From Polynucleobacter sp. UK-Gri1-W3 (GTDB lineage Bacteria; Pseudomonadota; Gammaproteobacteria; Burkholderiales; Burkholderiaceae), in assembly GCF_018881595.1 (NCBI RefSeq), contig NZ_JACVQA010000009.1, forward strand, positions 1-64,000: a DNA stretch of 64,000 nt. Direction: 5' to 3'. Each line of letters starts with the position of its first letter. Position 1 is the stretch's first letter. Position numbers and translations under genes: made by a program. The notes beneath the pieces are model-generated. The model did not search any database, was not told the DNA's origin, and saw only the letters and a program-made list of their open reading frames with translations. This document shows positions 1-11,469 of the stretch, piece after piece.

Positions 1-119
1 CCTTTGGCTTCCTTCAGACTTGCAGTCACCCACAAAGCCCTTGCCATTAGCTAACACTTCCCCTTACCGGGTGTGTAGAGGACTTTCACCTCCAAGTAAG
101 TGCACCCTGCCGGGCGCAC
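1..119 (-). mobile_element. 5' end of a group II intron (partial, runs off the left edge)
   Basis: Read on the minus strand, this stretch begins GTGCGCCCGGCAGGGTGCAC at 119. It continues with GGTGAAAGTCC, GGTAAGGGGAAGTGTTAGC, GGCAAGGGC and TCTGAAGGAAGCC. These are the conserved segments, in the usual order, of domain I of bacterial group II introns, whose 5' end is typically GTGCG. The intron begins right after the T-run of the terminator at 124-152, a placement favoured by terminator-targeting (class C-like) introns. Domains II to VI and any reverse transcriptase gene would lie left of base 1 and cannot be seen. The family call rests on recalled consensus, not on a covariance search. The class is uncertain. 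Confidence 0.75.
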
Positions 120-123
120 CAAT

Positions 124-152
124 AAAAAAAGGGGTCTCGTGTGAGACCCCTT
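124..152 (-). terminator. Rho-independent terminator of the histone gene
   Basis: A perfect 10-bp stem (129-138 with 143-152, loop GTGT) is followed on the minus strand by seven T. It lies 18 bp past the end of the shifted histone reading frame at 171 and directly before the group II intron boundary at 119. Confidence 0.9.
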
Positions 153-170
153 CTAGTAACACCCGTCCGA

Positions 171-598
171 TTAAGGACGTGTGCCAGTTGGGAAGGGCCA
201 AGCAGCAGCAGGATTCAACGCACTAGTCGCTGGTGCAGCTTTCTTAGCCGCGGGCTTTTTTACAGCAGAGCCCGCTTTCTTCGCAGCAGGCTTACTTACT
301 TTTTTTTTGCTACTTTACGAGCTACTTTTTTAGCAGCAGGCTTCTTAGCTACTTTACGAGCTACTTTTTTAGCAGCAGGCTTCTTAGCAGCAGCTTTTTT
401 AGCAGCAGGACGCTTCTTAGCTACTTTTTTAGCAGCAGGCTTCTTAGCAGCAGCTTTTTTAGCAGCAGGACGCTTCTTAGCTACTTTTTTAGCAGCAGGC
501 TTCTTAGCAGCAGCTTTTTTAGCAGCAGGCTTCTTAGCAGCTACTTTTTTCTTAGCAGCTGGTTTCTTTGCAGCAGGTTTTTTCTTGGCGATTGCCAT
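171..598 (-). CDS. H1-like histone, Lys/Ala/Pro-rich, with apparent -1 frameshift
   Basis: This is a nucleoid DNA-binding protein of the bacterial H1/HctB-like family, made of AAKK, PAAKK and VAKK repeats. The zero frame from ATG 598 ends at TAA 296-298 after 100 residues. A run of nine A (300-308 on the other strand as T) precedes that stop. Reading one base back after AAG (299-301) opens 42 more codons to TAA 171-173. These encode further KPAAKK repeats and a tail NPAAAWPFPTGTRP, which I recall as the usual C-terminus of Burkholderiales homologues. The joined product would be 142 residues. The start has a good Shine-Dalgarno, AAGGAG, about 7 nt upstream. The coordinates given cover both frames. 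The shift may be programmed -1 frameshifting, transcriptional slippage on A9, a genuine 1-base deletion or a sequencing error; the sequence alone cannot decide. Confidence 0.8.
269..305 (-). promoter_or_regulatory. Candidate -1 frameshift signal: slippery A AAA AAG plus stem-loop
   Basis: The heptamer A AAA AAG occupies 305-299 in the correct phase, with zero-frame codons AAA and AAG followed at once by UAA. After a 6-nt spacer (298-293) a stem can form between 292-286 and 275-269: AGCCUGC with GCGGGCU, 7 bp including one U-G pair, and a 10-nt loop. An alternative perfect 7-bp stem pairs 275-269 with 256-250. Slippery site, spacing and stem fit the known bacterial -1 frameshift pattern, as in dnaX. 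No function has been shown here. Confidence 0.55.
309..529 (-). repeat. In-frame tandem repeats inside the histone gene (39-bp and 60-bp units)
   Basis: A 39-bp unit occurs twice exactly (309-347 and 348-386). A 60-bp unit is exactly duplicated (361-420 and 421-480) and is followed by a third copy matching over its first 49 bases (481-529). Both units are multiples of three, so copy-number change would lengthen or shorten the basic protein without shifting frame. Confidence 0.9.
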
Positions 599-930
599 AT
601 TAATGCTCCTTCACGTGAGGATTAGTACAAACTACATTAAGAAGACCCGACCACTCATTTCCGCCTGGTTTTGCAACCTTTTTGGATCTGACGAGCGAGC
701 CATTCATCGGCGCGCGGCTTGATACTAGGCGCTGCACGCTAATGAATCCTGGAAAAAAAGCCGTTGCCCCAAAGGACAACGGCTTCTTAAATGTGCTGGA
801 AAAAATGGAGAGGATAGCCCAAGCACCCTTGAGCAAGGGTTTTCGGATTTGAGTCTGGTTTTGCTGACTTCTAAAACTATCCAACCGTCTAATCTCCAAT
901 TTAGCCGGCTATGCGCTTACTTACTGCTTA
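599..930. other. Intergenic stretch between histone gene and nrdB
   Basis: No gene is supported here. It holds the histone Shine-Dalgarno near 606-611 and a hairpin terminator at 753-784. About 145 bases (785-930) of untranslated sequence lie between that terminator and the nrdB stop. A 99-codon open frame crosses the region but runs through the terminator hairpin and has no recognisable protein features. I could not identify a convincing promoter for the histone gene. Confidence 0.6.
753..784 (-). terminator. Terminator of the nrdAB operon
   Basis: AGCCGTTG (759-766) pairs perfectly with CAACGGCT (777-784) around a 10-nt loop. On the minus strand it is followed by seven T (753-759). It is the first strong terminator after nrdB, about 150 bp past its stop. 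Confidence 0.85.
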
Positions 931-2115
931 CTACTCCCAACTTAGCGCACCGCCAGTTTGATACTCAATAACGCGTGTCTCAAAAAAGTTTCGTTCTTTT
1001 TTCAGATCAATCATTTCTGACATCCATGGAAATGGATTCTCTTCATTTGGGAACATCGCGTCAAGTCCTATTTGCAAACATCTGCGATTGCAGATATATC
1101 TTAGGTACCCTTTGAACATCGGAGCGTTCAATCCGAGCACTCCACGAGGCATCGTATCTTCGGCATAACGGTACTCTAATTCGACTGCTTTTTCGAAGAT
1201 GGATTTGATCTCGTCTTTGAACTCGGAAGTCCATAGCTGCGGGTTCTCCAGCTTGATTTGGTTTATCAAATCAATACCGAAATTGCAGTGCATAGACTCA
1301 TCGCGAAGGATGTATTGATACTGCTCAGCAGCACCCGTCATTTTGTTTTGACGACCCATTGCAAGTATTTGCGTAAAACCAACATAAAAGAACAAACCTT
1401 CCATCACACAAGCAAAAACAATGAGTGATCGGAGTAACTTTTGATCGTTTTCTAATGTGCCAGTCTGAAAATTCGGGTCAGTTAAAACATCAATAAACGG
1501 AATTAAGAACTGATCTTTCGCGCGAATAGATTCAATTTCGTTGTACGCATTGAAGATTTCGGATTGATCTAAGCCCAAAGATTCAACAATATATTGGTAC
1601 GCGTGGGTATGAATTGCCTCTTCGAAAGCCTGGCGCAATAGGTATTGGCGGCATTCTGGAGCGGTAATGTGGCGATAAGTACCCAAAACAATGTTGTTTG
1701 CAGCTAAAGAATCTGCAGTTGTAAAGAAACCAAGATTGCGCTTAATAATGCGACGCTCATCTTCTGTCAGGCCATTTGGATCTTTCCAAAGCGCGATATC
1801 GCGGTTCATATTGATCTCTTGTGGCATCCAGTGGTTTGCACAACCAGCTAAATACTTCTCCCAAGCCCATTTGTACTTGAAAGGTACCAACTGATTTACG
1901 TCAGTCTTGGCATTAATCACGCGCTTATCAGCAGCATTTACACGCAAAGCTGCGCCACCAACTGCAGCAGCTTGCGCTGGGGCAGTAGCAACAGCTTGAG
2001 GGGCTACTTGAGCAACCTGATCTACCTGTGGGCGTTGCGGCTCCACTGCAGTCGGCTGTGGTGCAAGGCCAACTTTTGCTAGCGCTGGAGCAACTTCTTC
2101 TTCCCAATTCAACAT
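931..2115 (-). CDS. nrdB: Ribonucleoside-diphosphate reductase, beta subunit (class Ia)
   Basis: This is the radical-carrying subunit of aerobic ribonucleotide reductase, which supplies dNTPs together with NrdA. The first diiron ligand is seen in TTAD (D135). E166-A-I-H169-T-H-A-Y173 gives two more ligands and the radical tyrosine in the E..H...Y spacing of E. coli NrdB (E115, H118, Y122). The second-half ligands lie in GLFFYVGF and DESMHCNFG. At 394 residues it is longer than the E. coli subunit because of a roughly 50-residue Ala/Gln/Pro/Val-rich N-terminal stretch that looks disordered. It lies 51 bp after nrdA and is probably co-transcribed with it under the NrdR-controlled promoter at 5244-5272. 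The family call is very secure. Confidence 0.97.
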   Translation of the reverse strand: MLNWEEEVAPALAKVGLAPQPTAVEPQRPQVDQVAQVAPQAVATAPAQAAAVGGAALRVNAADKRVINAKTDVNQLVPFKYKWAWEKYLAGCANHWMPQEINMNRDIALWKDPNGLTEDERRIIKRNLGFFTTADSLAANNIVLGTYRHITAPECRQYLLRQAFEEAIHTHAYQYIVESLGLDQSEIFNAYNEIESIRAKDQFLIPFIDVLTDPNFQTGTLENDQKLLRSLIVFACVMEGLFFYVGFTQILAMGRQNKMTGAAEQYQYILRDESMHCNFGIDLINQIKLENPQLWTSEFKDEIKSIFEKAVELEYRYAEDTMPRGVLGLNAPMFKGYLRYICNRRCLQIGLDAMFPNEENPFPWMSEMIDLKKERNFFETRVIEYQTGGALSWE

Positions 2116-2166
2116 AACTTTCTCCTAATTTCTTCTTTTCTTATATCTGACCAATAAGCAAATGGC

Positions 2167-5133
<2,967 letters not shown>

Positions 5134-5206
5134 GTTGCTCCTGCGTATATATATAGTTATTTGGACAAAATATCGTTAAAAAACAATGGGGTATTGCTGG
5201 ATTCAA

Positions 5207-5253
5207 ACACTACATCTAGTGTCTCGAAGTGCATTAGGCACTAAGTATAGGGA
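5207..5253. promoter_or_regulatory. Tandem NrdR boxes upstream of nrdA
   Basis: ACACTACATCTAGTGT (5207-5222) matches the NrdR palindrome acaCwATATATwGtgt at 14 of 16 positions. A weaker copy, GCACTAAGTATAGGGA (5238-5253), matches at 11 of 16. Their starts are exactly 31 bp apart, the spacing of three helical turns seen in known NrdR operators. The weaker box overlaps the proposed -10 element, which suits repression. Confidence 0.75.
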
Positions 5254-5272
5254 AATATTTGAAAATTGGTAA
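5244..5272 (-). promoter_or_regulatory. Probable sigma-70 promoter of nrdAB
   Basis: On the minus strand TTACCA (5272-5267) and TATACT (5249-5244) are separated by 17 bp. The -10 lies inside the second NrdR box. Transcription would start about 100 nt before the nrdA ATG. Confidence 0.6.
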
Positions 5273-5370
5273 GCCATTTATGACAAATATTTATTAGTAT
5301 TTTTACTAAGTTTTATACTTATTTTGGGGTCATTTTGGTGCAGAATTTTGAGCCCTTTAAGACAAAGGCT

Positions 5371-5392
5371 AAAAAAGTAAGCGTACGCTCAC
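5371..5392 (-). terminator. Terminator behind the ampD fusion gene
   Basis: GTGAGC and GCTTAC (5392-5387 and 5382-5377 on the minus strand) form a 6-bp stem with a GTAC loop, one G-T pair included. Six T follow. It starts 14 bp past the stop of the amidase gene and separates it from the nrdA promoter. Confidence 0.7.
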
Positions 5393-5405
5393 ATACAAAA
5401 AGAGC

Positions 5406-6227
5406 TTACCGAGCGCTTATGCCAAAAGGTAATTTTTCAATCGATATTGCTGTCTCTTTTTGGAACTTTTTCCAATCAAAAGAAATTCCAGGATCTGTTT
5501 TGCGGTCGGGTGCAATATCGCTATGCCCAGCAAATTGCAAAAGAGGATATGTACTCAGTAGTTTTTTAATAAGCTTTGCCAAGACCAAATACTGGGCATC
5601 TTCGAATGACGTATCGCCATCCCCCTCCAATTCAATACCGATAGAAAAGTCATTGCACTTTTCGCGGCCCTGAAAATTCGACTTGCCTGCATGCCAAGCT
5701 TTGTCGTGGGTCGATACAAACTGGATTAACTCGCCTGAGCGCGTAATTAAAAAATGGCTGGATACTTTTTGATCAGCAATCTGCGCAAAATAAGGATGTC
5801 CATTTGGGTCAAGCTTGTTTTGGAAAAAATCAACAATATGATGGCTAGACGATTGATTTCTAAATTCACCTGGCGGAAGACTGATGTGATGAATGACTGC
5901 TAAGTCAGGTTGAACCTGTTCTGGTCTCACATCTTGATTAGGCGAAATACGCCATCTCGCATCGCCAACCCAGCCTTGTGAATCGAGGGCTTGTAGATGT
6001 TCTTTTGAACAATAAAAACGGTCTTCGAAAATGAGAGCTTCTGACTCAGGAAGATGTACCTTGCAGCACTGACATTGAACCATTGCCTCGGGCGCAGCAG
6101 CTACCTTGTGAGGCTTATTTTGATTGGGTTTGGAGGCATTTCCTGTATTGAGTTCCGCCTGCTTTTTACCCTTAATCCAAAGATACAAAAGGCCAACACC
6201 AGCAAACAATAAAAGCCACTTAAACAA
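5406..6227 (-). CDS. ampD: 1,6-anhydro-MurNAc-L-alanine amidase AmpD fused to a PP0621-like N-terminus
   Basis: Residues about 86-273 are AmpD, a cytoplasmic zinc amidase that removes the peptide from anhydro-muropeptides during murein recycling. Zinc ligands by alignment with Citrobacter AmpD are H113 (VIHHISLPP), H235 (AGHSDIAP) and D245 (RKTDPG). K243 and E199 (GIELEG) are also kept. Residues 1-85 have a membrane segment (4-18) and a small Cys pair region (CQCC at 52-55, FYC at 71-73). They match the short PP0621-type proteins that I recall as a separate gene just upstream of ampD in related bacteria. Here the two are one continuous 273-codon frame, so the amidase may be tethered to the inner membrane. 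It ends an operon with the cytochrome assembly-like gene 3 bp upstream. Confidence 0.88.
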   Translation of the reverse strand: MFKWLLLFAGVGLLYLWIKGKKQAELNTGNASKPNQNKPHKVAAAPEAMVQCQCCKVHLPESEALIFEDRFYCSKEHLQALDSQGWVGDARWRISPNQDVRPEQVQPDLAVIHHISLPPGEFRNQSSSHHIVDFFQNKLDPNGHPYFAQIADQKVSSHFLITRSGELIQFVSTHDKAWHAGKSNFQGREKCNDFSIGIELEGDGDTSFEDAQYLVLAKLIKKLLSTYPLLQFAGHSDIAPDRKTDPGISFDWKKFQKETAISIEKLPFGISAR

Positions 6228-6230
6228 GAC

Positions 6231-7079
6231 TTAAGTCCTCTGCAAAATAACTTCAACAACAAAGCGACTTCCGACATAAGCAAGCAGCAAAGCAGTGTAA
6301 GCACTTAACACCCAACGAATGGCGGCTCTGCCACGAAGTCCCACTCGCCAGCGTCCTATTAATAGGCCTGCAAACAAAAACCAGGAGACCAAAGCAAAGA
6401 TGGTTTTGTGGTCAAACACGAGGGGTTTGCCAAACAAAGTCTGCGAGAAGAGTAGCCCCGAGAACACCGTCAAACTCAAAAGCGCAAAGCCAACATAAAG
6501 CAAGTTGAATAAAAGACTTTCCATTGTCATTAGCGGGGGTAAGTCCTCTAACCAATGGGCTAGGCGGCCATTAGGAATAATGGCTAATTGTTGATGCAAA
6601 GCGCGATCCTGAACACTCATCAGCATGGCATGCATCGCCGCCAAACTCAGCAAACCAACTGATACCGTAGCAACTACAAAGTGCCCCTTAAACCAAGGAT
6701 CTGAAACAGCCTTAGGTGAAATCAAGGTGCCTGGAAAAATATTAGGAAGGGCTGCGCAAATCAACGCAAACATTAAGGCCATCCAACGTAAGCTAGAAAT
6801 CGGCAAAAACCAAGATTGAAACCAATAAAAAGCCAGTCCAACCCAAGCAATTAAGGACAAATCTTGCGCAAAGCCAAATACAAAGCCCTGGGAAGTGAAC
6901 ACAGAGTCATGCAATTGCACCCCATGGATCACCAAAATCACAAAAATTGCCGCCTGCACTAGCCCGCTTGAGAGCCCAGACTCCACGCCGCTCTTGGCTT
7001 TGAAGCTCAAAACAAGCAAAAGCACCAAATAAAGTGCGGAAGGTAGCCATCCGTAACTTGAGTAACCTAAAATATCCAT
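6231..7079 (-). CDS. CcsA/YpjD-type inner-membrane protein (cytochrome c assembly family)
   Basis: This is a polytopic membrane protein of 282 residues with about eight hydrophobic segments. It resembles the CcmC/CcsA/HemX family as represented by E. coli YpjD. Histidines that could coordinate haem lie in VIHGVQLHD and in LSLAAMHAML. As in enterobacteria it lies divergently next to ffh. The exact role of YpjD-like proteins is unsettled; haem handling is inferred from family only. The stop lies 3 bp before the ampD fusion gene, so the two are probably one transcript. Start ATG 7077-7079 is only 20 bp from the ffh start. Confidence 0.82.
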   Translation of the reverse strand: MDILGYSSYGWLPSALYLVLLLVLSFKAKSGVESGLSSGLVQAAIFVILVIHGVQLHDSVFTSQGFVFGFAQDLSLIAWVGLAFYWFQSWFLPISSLRWMALMFALICAALPNIFPGTLISPKAVSDPWFKGHFVVATVSVGLLSLAAMHAMLMSVQDRALHQQLAIIPNGRLAHWLEDLPPLMTMESLLFNLLYVGFALLSLTVFSGLLFSQTLFGKPLVFDHKTIFALVSWFLFAGLLIGRWRVGLRGRAAIRWVLSAYTALLLAYVGSRFVVEVILQRT

Positions 7080-7099
7080 CTGGAAAGTCTAATCGATAA

Positions 7100-8482
7100 A
7101 TGCTAGAAAACCTCACCGACCGCCTATCTCGCGTTGTTAAAACAATGCGAGGCCAAGCCCGCCTCACCGAAGCCAATACCGCAGAAATGTTGCGGGAAAT
7201 CCGTTTAGCCTTATTGGAGGCCGACGTAGCGCTTCCGGTAGTGAAGTCTTTACTAGAACAAATTAAATTTAAAGCCCTTGGCGAGGAAGTGGTTGGAAGC
7301 CTCAGTCCTGGACAAGCTCTGGTTGGCGTAGTTCAACGTGAGCTCGCCCAAGTCATGATGGGCGACACCAATCAAAGCGGCGAACTCAATCTCGCTACCC
7401 AACCTCCCGCAGTCATCTTGATGGCCGGCTTACAAGGTGCGGGTAAAACGACATCCGTTGGCAAACTCGCCAAGTGGTTGCAAGAGAAAAAGAAAAAGAA
7501 GGTTCTGACTGTTTCTTGTGACGTCTATCGTCCAGCTGCGATTGAGCAATTAGAAACTGTTACTAAGCAGGTTGGCGCCGAGTTTTTTCCGAGCGACATT
7601 AGTCAAAAACCGAATGACATTGCTCTGGCCGCTCTTGATTGGGCCCGCCGTCATTATTTTGACGTAGTGTTAGTTGATACCGCTGGTCGACTTGGTATTG
7701 ATGAAGTACTCATGCAAGAAATCAAAACTTTGCATGCCAGCCTCAATCCAATTGAGACCTTGTTCGTAGTTGACGCCATGCTTGGTCAAGATGCCGTCAA
7801 TACTGCTAAAGCCTTCCATGAAGCGCTCCCACTCACCGGCGTGATCCTAACTAAGCTAGATGGTGACTCTCGCGGTGGTGCAGCCCTCTCAGTTCGCCAA
7901 GTAACCGGTGTTCCGCTCAAATTTATCGGCGTAGCCGAGAAGATGGATGGTCTGGAAGCATTTGATGCTGAGCGCATGGCCAATCGCATTCTGGGCATGG
8001 GCGATATTCTGGCCTTGGTTGAGCAAGCGCAACAACACGTTGATGTTGCCAAAGCAGAAAAGCTAGCTAGCAAGATTTCTAAAGGCGGCTTTGATCTTGA
8101 GGATTTTCGGGATCAACTCATGCAGATGCAAAAGATGGGTGGCATGGCGAGCTTGATGGACAAATTACCCAGTCAAATGGCGCAAGCAGCCTCCAAAGCA
8201 AATCTCAGTAATGCTGATAAACAAACTACGCGTATGCGCGGAATTATTGACAGCATGACACCCAAAGAGCGCAGAAAACCTGAATTGCTCAAAGCCAGCC
8301 GCAAGCGTCGTATTGCTTCAGGATCTGGAGTAGAAGTACAAGAAGTAAATCGCCTACTAGCTCAATTCGAGCAAATGCAAACCATGATGAAGCAATTTAA
8401 GGGCGGGAAAATGGCGCGTACCATGGCGAGTATGGCTGCCAAAGGAGCCGCCAAGGGTATTGGCGGACTCTTTAAAAAGTAA
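7100..8482 (+). CDS. ffh: Signal recognition particle protein Ffh (SRP54)
   Basis: This GTPase binds 4.5S RNA and hydrophobic signal sequences and hands ribosome-nascent chains to FtsY. The order of domains is clear. An N domain comes first. The G domain follows, with GLQGAGKTTSVGKLAKW (P-loop), DVYRPAAIEQL, DTAGRL and TKLDGDSRGGAALS. The Met-rich M domain runs from about residue 300, with QLMQMQKMGGM and a basic helix RKRRIASGSG for RNA binding. At 460 residues it has normal length. It is a single gene facing proS, with no strong terminator in the 15-bp gap between them. Confidence 0.98.
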   Translation: MLENLTDRLSRVVKTMRGQARLTEANTAEMLREIRLALLEADVALPVVKSLLEQIKFKALGEEVVGSLSPGQALVGVVQRELAQVMMGDTNQSGELNLATQPPAVILMAGLQGAGKTTSVGKLAKWLQEKKKKKVLTVSCDVYRPAAIEQLETVTKQVGAEFFPSDISQKPNDIALAALDWARRHYFDVVLVDTAGRLGIDEVLMQEIKTLHASLNPIETLFVVDAMLGQDAVNTAKAFHEALPLTGVILTKLDGDSRGGAALSVRQVTGVPLKFIGVAEKMDGLEAFDAERMANRILGMGDILALVEQAQQHVDVAKAEKLASKISKGGFDLEDFRDQLMQMQKMGGMASLMDKLPSQMAQAASKANLSNADKQTTRMRGIIDSMTPKERRKPELLKASRKRRIASGSGVEVQEVNRLLAQFEQMQTMMKQFKGGKMARTMASMAAKGAAKGIGGLFKK

Positions 8483-8497
8483 AACTTAAGAGATAAC

Positions 8498-10240
8498 TTA
8501 AGCGATCGATTGTTTAGCGGCTTGTACAGCCGCAATCACTTTTGCTTTGATGTCATTTAATGGGATGTTCTGAGACTCAGCATCAGTGCGGCCTTTAAAT
8601 TCCACTTGTGCATCTGCCAAGCCGCGATCGCCAATCACCACTCGGAATGGCGCTCCAATCAACTCCCAATCAGCAAACATCGCACCTGGACGCTCATTGC
8701 GGTCATCCAATATCACATCAATGCCAGCAGCTAACAACTCGCCATGGAGTTGGTCACATGCAGCCTTAACTGCCTCTGATTTTTCGTAACCCATCGGGCA
8801 AATCACCACCTCAAATGGTGCCATGGAGATTGGCCAAATAATGCCCTTCTCATCATGGCCCTGCTCAATCGCAGCACCAAGCAAACGAGTTACACCAATG
8901 CCGTAACAACCCATCACCATGGGCTGTGCTTTGCCCTGCTGATCCAAGTATGTACAACCCATTGCTTCTGAATAACGTGTGCCTAGCTGGAATACATGCC
9001 CAACTTCAATACCGCGGCAAATATCGACAACGCCTTTGCCATCAGGCGAAGGATCACCAATGACTGCATTACGAATATCCAACACCAAGGGCTCAGGCAA
9101 ATCACGGCCCCAATTCACCCCAGTCAAATGATGTCCAGCATCATTTGCGCCACACACAAAATCAGCCATATTAGCAACCGTGCGATCAGCAACCACAGTC
9201 ACATCAGAGCCCACTCCAACAGGGCCTAAATAACCCGCTGGTGCATTACAAGCCTGCTTAATTTCTGCTTCACTAGCAAAGCGTGACTCTGCCATGCCAG
9301 GAATCTTGCTAGCCTTGACTTCATTGAGCTCATGATCACCGCGCACCAACAGCATGAACAATTTGGCTGGACCCTTTTCTTGATCAGCTGCAAACAATAA
9401 TGACTTCACAGTAGATTCAAGCGGAACATTTAAGAACTTCGCAACATCTGCGCAATGAGTCTTATCGGGTGTGGGTACTTTAACCATTGCCGTAGAGGCT
9501 GCAGCTCGGGAAGCAATTAAAGCCAATGACTCTGCCGCTTCTAGGTTGGCTGCGTAATCAGAATTTGGACAATACACAATGGCATCTTCGCCAGTATCAG
9601 CAATCACATGGAACTCTTGACTACCTGAGCCGCCAATCGCACCGTTATCAGCAGTCACTGCGCGGAACTCAAGGCCCATACGCTTAAAGATGCGGGTATA
9701 AGCATCAAACATTATTTGATAGGATTTCTTGAGGCCTTCAACATCTCTGTCGAATGAGTACGCATCTTTCATACTGAACTCGCGACCACGCATGATGCCA
9801 AAACGAGGGCGACGCTCATCGCGGAACTTGGTCTGAATTTGATAGAAGTTCACTGGCAATTGTTTGTAACTCTTAATCTCATTACGAGCTAAATCGGTAA
9901 TCACTTCTTCAGAGGTTGGCTGGATCAAGAAATCACGATCATGACGATCTTTGATTCTGAGCAATTCCGGACCCATCTTTTCCCAACGACCAGTCTCTTG
10001 CCATAATTCAGCTGGCTGAATCATAGGCATTAGCAATTCAATGGCGCCCGCACGATTCATTTCCTCGCGAACGATGTTTTCTACTTTGCGAATGACCTTC
10101 AAACCTAATGGCAAGTAGTTATAAATACCTGCGCTTAGCTTGCGAATTAAACCTGCACGCACCATAAGTTTGTGCGAAACCACCTCAGCGTCCGAGGGAG
10201 CTTCTTTTAGCGTGGCGAGAAATGATTGTGAGGCTTTCAT
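8498..10240 (-). CDS. proS: Prolyl-tRNA synthetase, bacterial type with editing domain
   Basis: This class II synthetase charges tRNA-Pro. At 580 residues it has the bacterial layout: motif 1 and 2 region at the N-terminus (e.g. [21 protein letters not shown] around motif 2), the inserted YbaK-like editing domain about residues 235-390 that clears Ala-tRNA-Pro, motif 3 in [11 protein letters not shown], and a C-terminal anticodon-binding domain. It starts at ATG 10238-10240, divergent from rppH with 48 bp between them. The proS/rppH pair is common in betaproteobacteria. Confidence 0.97.
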   Translation of the reverse strand: MKASQSFLATLKEAPSDAEVVSHKLMVRAGLIRKLSAGIYNYLPLGLKVIRKVENIVREEMNRAGAIELLMPMIQPAELWQETGRWEKMGPELLRIKDRHDRDFLIQPTSEEVITDLARNEIKSYKQLPVNFYQIQTKFRDERRPRFGIMRGREFSMKDAYSFDRDVEGLKKSYQIMFDAYTRIFKRMGLEFRAVTADNGAIGGSGSQEFHVIADTGEDAIVYCPNSDYAANLEAAESLALIASRAAASTAMVKVPTPDKTHCADVAKFLNVPLESTVKSLLFAADQEKGPAKLFMLLVRGDHELNEVKASKIPGMAESRFASEAEIKQACNAPAGYLGPVGVGSDVTVVADRTVANMADFVCGANDAGHHLTGVNWGRDLPEPLVLDIRNAVIGDPSPDGKGVVDICRGIEVGHVFQLGTRYSEAMGCTYLDQQGKAQPMVMGCYGIGVTRLLGAAIEQGHDEKGIIWPISMAPFEVVICPMGYEKSEAVKAACDQLHGELLAAGIDVILDDRNERPGAMFADWELIGAPFRVVIGDRGLADAQVEFKGRTDAESQNIPLNDIKAKVIAAVQAAKQSIA

Positions 10241-10288
10241 GTATGGATATAATCAAATCGTTGATTTTAAAGGATTTGAGGCACGATC

Positions 10289-10891
10289 ATGATTGACCGT
10301 GAAGGGTATCGCCCGAATGTCGGCATCGTCCTCCTCAACAGCCGTAACGAGGTTTTCTGGGGAAAACGCGTTGGGCAGCATTCGTGGCAGTTCCCGCAAG
10401 GCGGGATTCAGCATGGTGAAAGCCCTGAACAGGCTATGTACCGCGAATTGCAAGAGGAGGTTGGCTTACTGCCGGAGCATGTCCAAATTATTGGACGCAC
10501 CAGGGATTGGCTTCGCTACGACGTCCCTGAGGAATACTTGCGCCGTCAAAACTCCACTAGAGTGCATCGTGCTGCATATCGCGGTCAAAAACAAATTTGG
10601 TTTCTCCTACGTCTAGTAGGCTTAGATAGCGACATTCAATTGCGCGCCTCCGAACATCCTGAGTTTGATGCTTGGCGCTGGGTCCCCTTCTGGATTCAGT
10701 TGGATGCAGTGATTGGCTTTAAACGCGAAGTCTATCAGCTCGCACTTTCTGAGTTGGCTCGCTTCTTATCCCGCGGTATGCGCATGCAACAGCTTGCCTG
10801 GGGCTCCCCTCTCGACCTGATTCAATCTTTTTACGGTGGCTCGCACGAGCACCCTGATGAAGATGAAAATCTAAAAGACAACTTCAAATGA
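10289..10891 (+). CDS. rppH: RNA pyrophosphohydrolase
   Basis: This Nudix hydrolase converts 5'-triphosphate mRNA ends to monophosphate and so triggers RNase E decay. It has the RppH N-terminus [15 protein letters not shown], the substrate loop HSWQFPQGG, and the Nudix box [20 protein letters not shown] continuing VGLL. The C-terminal part past residue 160 is longer than in E. coli (200 against 176 residues), as usual in Burkholderiales. Its stop overlaps the start of the following lipoprotein gene by ATGA, so the two are translationally coupled. Confidence 0.95.
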   Translation: MIDREGYRPNVGIVLLNSRNEVFWGKRVGQHSWQFPQGGIQHGESPEQAMYRELQEEVGLLPEHVQIIGRTRDWLRYDVPEEYLRRQNSTRVHRAAYRGQKQIWFLLRLVGLDSDIQLRASEHPEFDAWRWVPFWIQLDAVIGFKREVYQLALSELARFLSRGMRMQQLAWGSPLDLIQSFYGGSHEHPDEDENLKDNFK

Positions 10892-11451
10892 CCTATTACC
10901 TCAAACGTATTTACCTTTGCTTTTGCGCCGCCATTGTTGGCATGGGACTATCGGCCTGTGCGGGCGACCCAATGCAAAGCGGGCTAGATCCTTTTGCACC
11001 CATGGTTTTCAAGGAGGGTACGACTACTATGCCTCTGAACCCACCCAACCAAGCAACCCTAATACCTTTTTACGTATCTCAACATACCATTTTTAAATTT
11101 GCTGTAGATACTGACTCAATCCTGATAGGTGCAGATGGGGTGACTCGCTATATTGTGGTGCTGACCAGCCCAAACGGTAGCGTTCAAACTCAATATGAAG
11201 GGATTCGTTGCGACTCATTTCAGTGGCGCCTATACGGCACCTTAGAGAACAACGTGTGGAGAGAAAATCCTCTAGCTAGCTGGCGTGCGATCCAAAGCAA
11301 TGTACCTAATCGATATCAAGCAGCTTTGGCTCAAGGTGCATTTTGCAACCTCGATTCGCAAGAAAAGAGTATCAAGACAATTCTTCAGTCACTCAACCCC
11401 AATGGATTTACTGGCGGAACTAAACCAACCAATTCAAACGGAACTATATAA
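10888..11451 (+). CDS. CNP1-like family lipoprotein
   Basis: This is a predicted outer-membrane or periplasmic lipoprotein of 187 residues: positively charged start, hydrophobic stretch, then lipobox LSAC with the acylated Cys at residue 25. The rest has no catalytic motif that I recognise. It resembles the CNP1-like proteins found after rppH in betaproteobacteria, named after a neisserial cryptic protein. Function is unknown. It begins inside the rppH stop (ATGA) and ends 18 bp from the end of convergent proB. Confidence 0.75.
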   Translation: MTYYLKRIYLCFCAAIVGMGLSACAGDPMQSGLDPFAPMVFKEGTTTMPLNPPNQATLIPFYVSQHTIFKFAVDTDSILIGADGVTRYIVVLTSPNGSVQTQYEGIRCDSFQWRLYGTLENNVWRENPLASWRAIQSNVPNRYQAALAQGAFCNLDSQEKSIKTILQSLNPNGFTGGTKPTNSNGTI

Positions 11452-11469
11452 ACCCCGGTAAGAGTTCGA

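Noticed and set aside
309..529. Regular repeats that could suggest a CRISPR array
   Set aside because: The units are tandem without unique spacers and encode the histone protein in frame.
141..722. 193-codon plus-strand frame rich in Phe-Leu-Ala-Ala-Gly, looking like a membrane protein
   Set aside because: It is the antisense of the Lys/Ala repeats of the histone gene; the hydrophobic pattern is a by-product of AAR/AAK codons.
820..845. CCCTTGAGCAAGGG hairpin followed by TTTT downstream of nrdB
   Set aside because: It has a loop of only 2 to 4 bases and T-run on the plus strand, where no gene ends; probably chance.
600..899. 99-codon minus-strand frame between histone gene and nrdB
   Set aside because: It runs through the strong terminator at 753-784, has no recognisable domain and no convincing start signal.
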